The position numbers and the translations under genes were made by a program. Under the pieces are notes generated by a model that was not told the DNA's origin, ran no database searches, and was given only the letters and a program-made list of their open reading frames with translations. This document shows positions 5,676-8,822 of a stretch of 8,822 nt of DNA, piece after piece (the stretch's first letter is position 1; each line of letters begins with the position of its first letter). The stretch comes from an uncultured Ruminococcus sp. (GTDB lineage: Bacteria; Bacillota; Clostridia; Oscillospirales; Acutalibacteraceae): the NCBI GenBank assembly GCA_902803585.1, contig CADCQO010000097.1, forward strand, positions 1-8,822, written 5' to 3'.

Positions 5676-6278
5676 ATGCCAGATACAGTCAGCAAAACAG
5701 ACAATTTTCTCAAGGCAATAGAAAAATATGCTGAAGAACAGCGCGGCAGAATGCAGAGTGAAGCAGAGGAATTCAAGGAGCGTGAGCTGAATGCTGCCGA
5801 AGAAGAAGGTATGCGTGATGCTTATGTGATGATACAGAAAACAATGGCGGACATCAACAACCGTATCGCCGCCGAAACCTCCCGCGCAATTGCTGCCGGA
5901 AAAAAGCGTGTTTTCGTGCAACGGCAGAAGATCGAGGAAGATGTGTTTGCCAAAGCAGAACGAAAGCTTCTTGCCTTTACAGCAACAGATAAGTATGTTT
6001 CTCTGCTCGCAAAATACGCTGCCAATATCAGCAGTGTTTTACAGGCTGATGACGTTGTGATTTATGTCAGGGAATGCGACTTGAAATATAAAAAGAAAAT
6101 CAGAGATTCTTTCGGCAGAAACTGTGAGATACTTGCTTCGGATACCATCAGAATCGGTGGTCTGAGGGGACACAGCCACAGTCTTGGCCTGATCGCCGAT
6201 GAAACACTCGATGCTAAACTGGAACAGCAGCGGGAATGGTTCTATGAGCATTCCGGTTTGACAGTGACCGAATCTTAA
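5676..6278 (+). CDS. atpE: V-type ATPase subunit E (peripheral stalk)
   Basis: This is a 200-residue stator subunit. The N-terminal half (to about residue 95) is a charged coiled coil (KAIEKYAEEQRGRMQSEAEE and onward) that pairs with the small G/H-like subunit. The C-terminal half is a compact alpha/beta domain that caps a B subunit at the top of the head, with the family's closing pattern IGGLRGHSHSLGLIADETLD followed by AKLEQQREWFYE. A GGAGGTG (5664-5670) with 5-nt spacing fixes the ATG. Length and position are normal for the family, and subunit A follows closely. Coiled-coil content makes local identity to distant homologues low, but the domain layout and neighbours make the call safe. Confidence 0.9.
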   Translation: MPDTVSKTDNFLKAIEKYAEEQRGRMQSEAEEFKERELNAAEEEGMRDAYVMIQKTMADINNRIAAETSRAIAAGKKRVFVQRQKIEEDVFAKAERKLLAFTATDKYVSLLAKYAANISSVLQADDVVIYVRECDLKYKKKIRDSFGRNCEILASDTIRIGGLRGHSHSLGLIADETLDAKLEQQREWFYEHSGLTVTES

Positions 6279-6300
6279 AACAGATGGGATGGAAGAAACA

Positions 6301-8058
6301 ATGACAACCAATGATGTTATTTATGGAATCAACGGTCCTGTTGTTACCGCCAGAAATACACGGTCTTTTTCCATGATGGAAATGGTCTATGTGGGAGAAT
6401 CCCGTCTTGTCGGTGAGATCATCGGTATCAACGAAGAATATACCACGATTCAGGTATATGAGGAAACAACAGGTTTAAAGCCCGGTGACCCGATCTATGG
6501 TACAGGCGCACCTATGAACGTACTGCTCGGGCCGGGCATTATTGATAATATTTTTGATGGTATTGAGCGTCCCCTCAAGGCAATTGAGGCAATGAGCGGT
6601 TCATTCATCACCAGAGGCGCAGCGGTTTCCGCTCTTGACCTCGAAAAAGAATGGAATGTTACCATTAAAGTCAAAAAGGGAGATAACCTTACCGCCGGCA
6701 TGATCTATGCGACCTGTCCGGAAACAGCGATTATTGAACATCGCTTTCTGGTTCCCCCCGCTGTCAGCGGTACAGTTACAAAAGCGGCTGCTGACGGCAA
6801 ATACAAACTGATGGACACCATCGTTACTGTAAAGGACGAAAATGGTCAGGAACATAACCTGACACTTTGCCAGAAATGGCCTATCCGCAGTGCAAGACCT
6901 TGTCAGGAACGTCTGCCTGCTACCGTACCGCTGATTACCGGACAGCGTGTTATTGATACAATGTTCCCTATCTCAAAGGGCGGTACAGCCGCTATCCCCG
7001 GCGGTTTCGGCACAGGCAAGACCATGACGCAGCACCAGCTGGCAAAATGGTGCGATGCAGATATTATCGTTTATGTCGGCTGCGGTGAGCGCGGCAATGA
7101 GATGAGGCAGGTACTTGATGAATTTTCGGAATTGATTGACCCGAAATCAGGCCGTCCCATGACCGACAGAACGGTTCTGATTGCCAACACTTCCAATATG
7201 CCTGTTGCCGCCCGTGAAGCGTCTATTTACACAGGTCTGACACTGGCAGAATATTACCGTGATATGGGCTATCATGTTGCTATCATGGCAGATTCTACTT
7301 CCCGTTGGGCAGAAGCCCTCAGAGAAATTTCCGGTCGACTGGAAGAAATGCCCGCAGAAGAAGGATTTCCGGCTTACCTTCCCTCTCGTCTTTCAGAATT
7401 TTATGAACGTGCCGGCCGTGTCCATACACTGTGCGGGAGCGAAGGCTCAGTAACCATTATCGGCGCTGTATCTCCTCAGGGTTCTGACTTTTCGGAACCT
7501 GTTACCCAGAATACCAAACGGTTTACACGCTGCTTCTGGGCATTGGATAAAGCACTTGCCTATGCCCGTCATTATCCCGCTATTAACTGGATCAACAGTT
7601 ACAGCGAATATTTTACCGACCTCGACCCCTGGTTCCGCGAGAATTTAGGCGATGATTTTATCAAATATCGCAACAGAATTACTTCTCTCCTGCACGAGGA
7701 AAGTTCTTTGATGGAGATTGTAAAGCTGATCGGTTCTGACGTACTGCCCGATGACCAGAAACTGGTTATTGAAACGGCAAAAGCAATCCGTGTCGGTTTC
7801 CTCCAGCAGAATGCTTTCCATGCAGACGATACCTTTGTGCCGCTGGAAAAGCAGAAACTGATGATGAAAGCCATTCTGCATCTCTATGCCAAATCCAAAA
7901 AGATTATCGCTTTGGCCATTCCGATTTCCCGTATCATGGAGCTGGGACTGTTTGAACGTCTTGCCAAGATGAAGTATGATATTCCCAACAACAAACCCGA
8001 AATGTTCAATGACCTTATATCTGACATTGACACAGCACTTGCAGCCCTTACCGCATAA
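6301..8058 (+). CDS. atpA: V-type ATPase catalytic subunit A
   Basis: This is the catalytic subunit of the A3B3 head, 585 residues, which hydrolyses or makes ATP at the A-B interfaces. In order it shows an N-terminal beta-barrel (NDVIYGINGPVVTARNT), the A-specific insertion domain (about 110-195), the P-loop GGFGTGKT (234-241, lysine K240), the catalytic GERGNEM with E263, and the Walker B region HVAIMADSTSRW (D331). LREISGRLEEMPAEEGFPAY and the downstream PQGSDFSEPVTQNTKRF block follow. The helical C-terminal domain is complete. All key catalytic residues are present, so the enzyme should be active. I prefer the ATG at 6301, which has a weak GGAAG 5 nt before it. An in-frame ATG at 6289 would add four residues and has no usable ribosome site. 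A 156-nt structured gap separates it from B. Confidence 0.97.
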   Translation: MTTNDVIYGINGPVVTARNTRSFSMMEMVYVGESRLVGEIIGINEEYTTIQVYEETTGLKPGDPIYGTGAPMNVLLGPGIIDNIFDGIERPLKAIEAMSGSFITRGAAVSALDLEKEWNVTIKVKKGDNLTAGMIYATCPETAIIEHRFLVPPAVSGTVTKAAADGKYKLMDTIVTVKDENGQEHNLTLCQKWPIRSARPCQERLPATVPLITGQRVIDTMFPISKGGTAAIPGGFGTGKTMTQHQLAKWCDADIIVYVGCGERGNEMRQVLDEFSELIDPKSGRPMTDRTVLIANTSNMPVAAREASIYTGLTLAEYYRDMGYHVAIMADSTSRWAEALREISGRLEEMPAEEGFPAYLPSRLSEFYERAGRVHTLCGSEGSVTIIGAVSPQGSDFSEPVTQNTKRFTRCFWALDKALAYARHYPAINWINSYSEYFTDLDPWFRENLGDDFIKYRNRITSLLHEESSLMEIVKLIGSDVLPDDQKLVIETAKAIRVGFLQQNAFHADDTFVPLEKQKLMMKAILHLYAKSKKIIALAIPISRIMELGLFERLAKMKYDIPNNKPEMFNDLISDIDTALAALTA

Positions 8059-8071
8059 GAACGGATTGTGG

Positions 8072-8086
8072 GGTCAGCTTCTGACC
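8072..8086 (+). repeat. Hairpin 1 in the A-B gap
   Basis: GGTCAG (8072-8077) and CTGACC (8081-8086) pair perfectly around the 3-nt loop CTT, 13 nt after the A stop codon. There is no T-run after it. Confidence 0.5.
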
Positions 8087-8096
8087 TGCTGTGCAG

Positions 8097-8225
8097 ATGA
8101 GCGCTTTTGTGCGGGACAAAAGTATATATCCATACGAACAAGCAGAGGACAAGCGGCTTACTGCTGTCTGGTCAGCCGCTGTCCGCCGCTATTTTCATGA
8201 AGGAAGTGAAGTGAATGATTCTTGA
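8097..8225 (+). CDS. Possible 42-codon ORF bridging the A-B gap, unknown
   Basis: An ATG at 8097 opens a frame of 42 codons (MSAFVRDKSIYPYEQAEDKR and onward) that ends with TGA at 8223-8225, overlapping the start of subunit B in another frame. There is no Shine-Dalgarno before it, and an in-frame TGA at 8082 limits it upstream. I recognise no family. Two of the three hairpins lie inside it. The absence of a ribosome site argues for chance, although its end 11 nt into the B gene would allow translational coupling. Confidence 0.15.
   Translation: MSAFVRDKSIYPYEQAEDKRLTAVWSAAVRRYFHEGSEVNDS
8104..8122 (+). repeat. Hairpin 2 in the A-B gap
   Basis: CTTTTGT (8104-8110) and ACAAAAG (8116-8122) are perfect inverted copies with the loop GCGGG. 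The stem is AT-rich and is not followed by T residues, so it is unlikely to be a terminator. Confidence 0.5.
8147..8184 (+). repeat. Hairpin 3 in the A-B gap, upstream of the B ribosome site
   Basis: GGACA (8147-8151) plus GCGGCT (8153-8158) pair with AGCCGC (8174-8179) plus TGTCC (8180-8184). This gives 11 base pairs with one bulged A (8152) and a 15-nt loop. It is the most stable stem in the gap and ends 15 nt before the AAGGA of subunit B. It could protect a processed 5' end or influence B translation. Confidence 0.55.
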
Positions 8226-8822
8226 TTATGTTGGCGTAAAGGAAATTAACGGCTCACTTATCGTTCTGGATAATGTTGAGAACGCCTCCTTTGAAGAAAT
8301 GGTTGATATCCGTCTGGAAAATGGTTCCGTGCGCCATGGAAGAATCGTGCAAATCGAAGGCAAACGTGTTGTCGTTCAGGTATTTGAGGGAACAAAGTCT
8401 ATTTCTCTTGACAACACGAAAACCCGTTTGAAAGCAAGACCGATGGAACTGCCGCTTTCGCCGGAAATGCTGGGACGTGTTTTCAGCGGTGCCGGCCACC
8501 CTATTGATGGTCTGGGTGAAATCTATCCGATGAAAAGGGCAAATGTCAACGGTACGCCTATGAACCCTGTTTCCCGTGTCTATCCAAGAAACTATATCAA
8601 TACGGGTATTTCTACCATTGATACCCTTATGACCCTGATTCGCGGACAAAAACTGCCGATTTTCTCCGGTTCAGGTATGAAACACAACGAACTGGCTGTA
8701 CAGATCGTAAGGCAGGCTAAAATTGCCGATGCTGACGGTGAAAATAAGGTCGGTATCGTCTTTGCAGCTATAGGAGAAAAAAATGACGTTGCAGATTATT
8801 TCCGCAGAAGTTTTGACGAAAG
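8215..8822 (+). CDS. atpB: V-type ATPase regulatory subunit B (N-terminal part)
   Basis: This is the non-catalytic nucleotide-site partner of subunit A in the A3B3 head. Only the first 202 codons are present, because the gene runs off the right edge. The start MILDYVGVKEINGSLIVLDN leads into the beta-barrel domain, with EMLGRVFSGAGHPIDGLGE and VYPRNYINTGISTIDTLMTL typical of V-type B chains. At 151-160 the sequence SGSGMKHNEL replaces the P-loop of catalytic subunits. This degenerate site is normal for B. The ATG at 8215 follows AAGGA (8200-8204) with 10-nt spacing. The remaining nucleotide-binding and C-terminal domains, and then subunit D, are expected beyond the window. Confidence 0.95.
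   Translation, partial: MILDYVGVKEINGSLIVLDNVENASFEEMVDIRLENGSVRHGRIVQIEGKRVVVQVFEGTKSISLDNTKTRLKARPMELPLSPEMLGRVFSGAGHPIDGLGEIYPMKRANVNGTPMNPVSRVYPRNYINTGISTIDTLMTLIRGQKLPIFSGSGMKHNELAVQIVRQAKIADADGENKVGIVFAAIGEKNDVADYFRRSFDE

Larger units (their letters stand above)
8059..8214 (+). other. 156-nt structured gap between subunits A and B
   Basis: Other gaps in the operon are 19-44 nt, whereas this one is 156 nt. It contains three separate stem-loops (8072-8086, 8104-8122, 8147-8184), direct repeats GGTCAGC (8072-8078 and 8170-8176) and CTGCTGT (8086-8092 and 8161-8167), and a short open frame that enters the B gene. None of the stems is followed by a good T-run, so a full terminator is not supported. 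No convincing internal promoter was found. The gap could be an mRNA processing or stability element. Confidence 0.55.

Noticed and set aside
4875..5921. 348-codon open frame on the - strand across subunits K, F and E
   Set aside because: It is rich in Cys, His and Phe, lacks any recognisable domain, and lies entirely antisense to three well-supported ATPase genes. It is a codon-bias shadow.
7000..7023. Atypical P-loop GGFGTGKT in subunit A as a sign of altered function
   Set aside because: The Pro-to-Gly variant of the A-type P-loop is one I recognise from other clostridial A subunits, and all catalytic residues are kept.
8104..8184. Intrinsic terminator ending the operon after subunit A
   Set aside because: The stems are real, but none is followed by a T-run, and subunit B of the same enzyme follows with its own ribosome site.
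8254..8649. 131-codon open frame on the - strand at the right end
   Set aside because: It is antisense to the subunit B gene, whose protein is clearly recognisable in the opposite strand.

Overview
The window holds most of an operon for a rotary V/A-type ATPase on the + strand. Next to it, on the - strand, is the start of a divergent membrane-transport operon. The likely source is a Clostridia-type Firmicute, possibly an Oscillospirales or Lachnospirales gut anaerobe. The grounds are a complete bacterial V-type ATPase with clostridial-style A and B motifs, strong AAGGAGG ribosome sites, a TTG start codon, moderate GC by eye, and an HlyD-like adaptor with no long coiled-coil hairpin beside a MacB-like permease. 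The taxonomic placement is an inference.

Left part (1-1174, - strand): an HlyD/MacA-family adaptor (161-1165) is followed, with an 8-nt overlap, by the first 56 codons of a MacB/FtsX-type ABC permease that runs off the window. Between this operon and the ATPase lies a divergent control region (about 1166-1486). It contains two perfect inverted repeats, a possible small ORF reading toward the adaptor, a good sigma-A-type promoter facing the ATPase genes (TTGTAA-17-TATAAT, 1383-1411) and, directly downstream of that promoter, a hairpin plus T7 run (1424-1473). That hairpin looks like an intrinsic terminator in the leader, that is, an attenuator.

Right part (1487-8822, + strand): the gene order is peripheral-stalk G/H-like subunit, C (d-like), I (a), K (c-ring), F, E, A and B. 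B is cut by the window end, and the central-stalk subunit D is expected downstream. A and B form the catalytic A3B3 head. F, with D, forms the rotor shaft. C couples the shaft to the membrane ring. K forms the ring, I is the stator half-channel with its conserved arginines, and E plus the G/H-like protein form the peripheral stalks. Most genes are 12-45 nt apart, so co-transcription is likely. The exception is the 156-nt A-B gap, which carries three hairpins and an unexplained 42-codon ORF.

The most interesting points are the leader terminator, the hairpin-rich A-B gap, and the K subunit. K has the length of a duplicated V-type proteolipid, but it consists of a non-homologous N-terminal membrane hairpin (possibly cleaved) followed by a single c-domain with one ion-binding Glu. 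I found no convincing wholly new system in the window.
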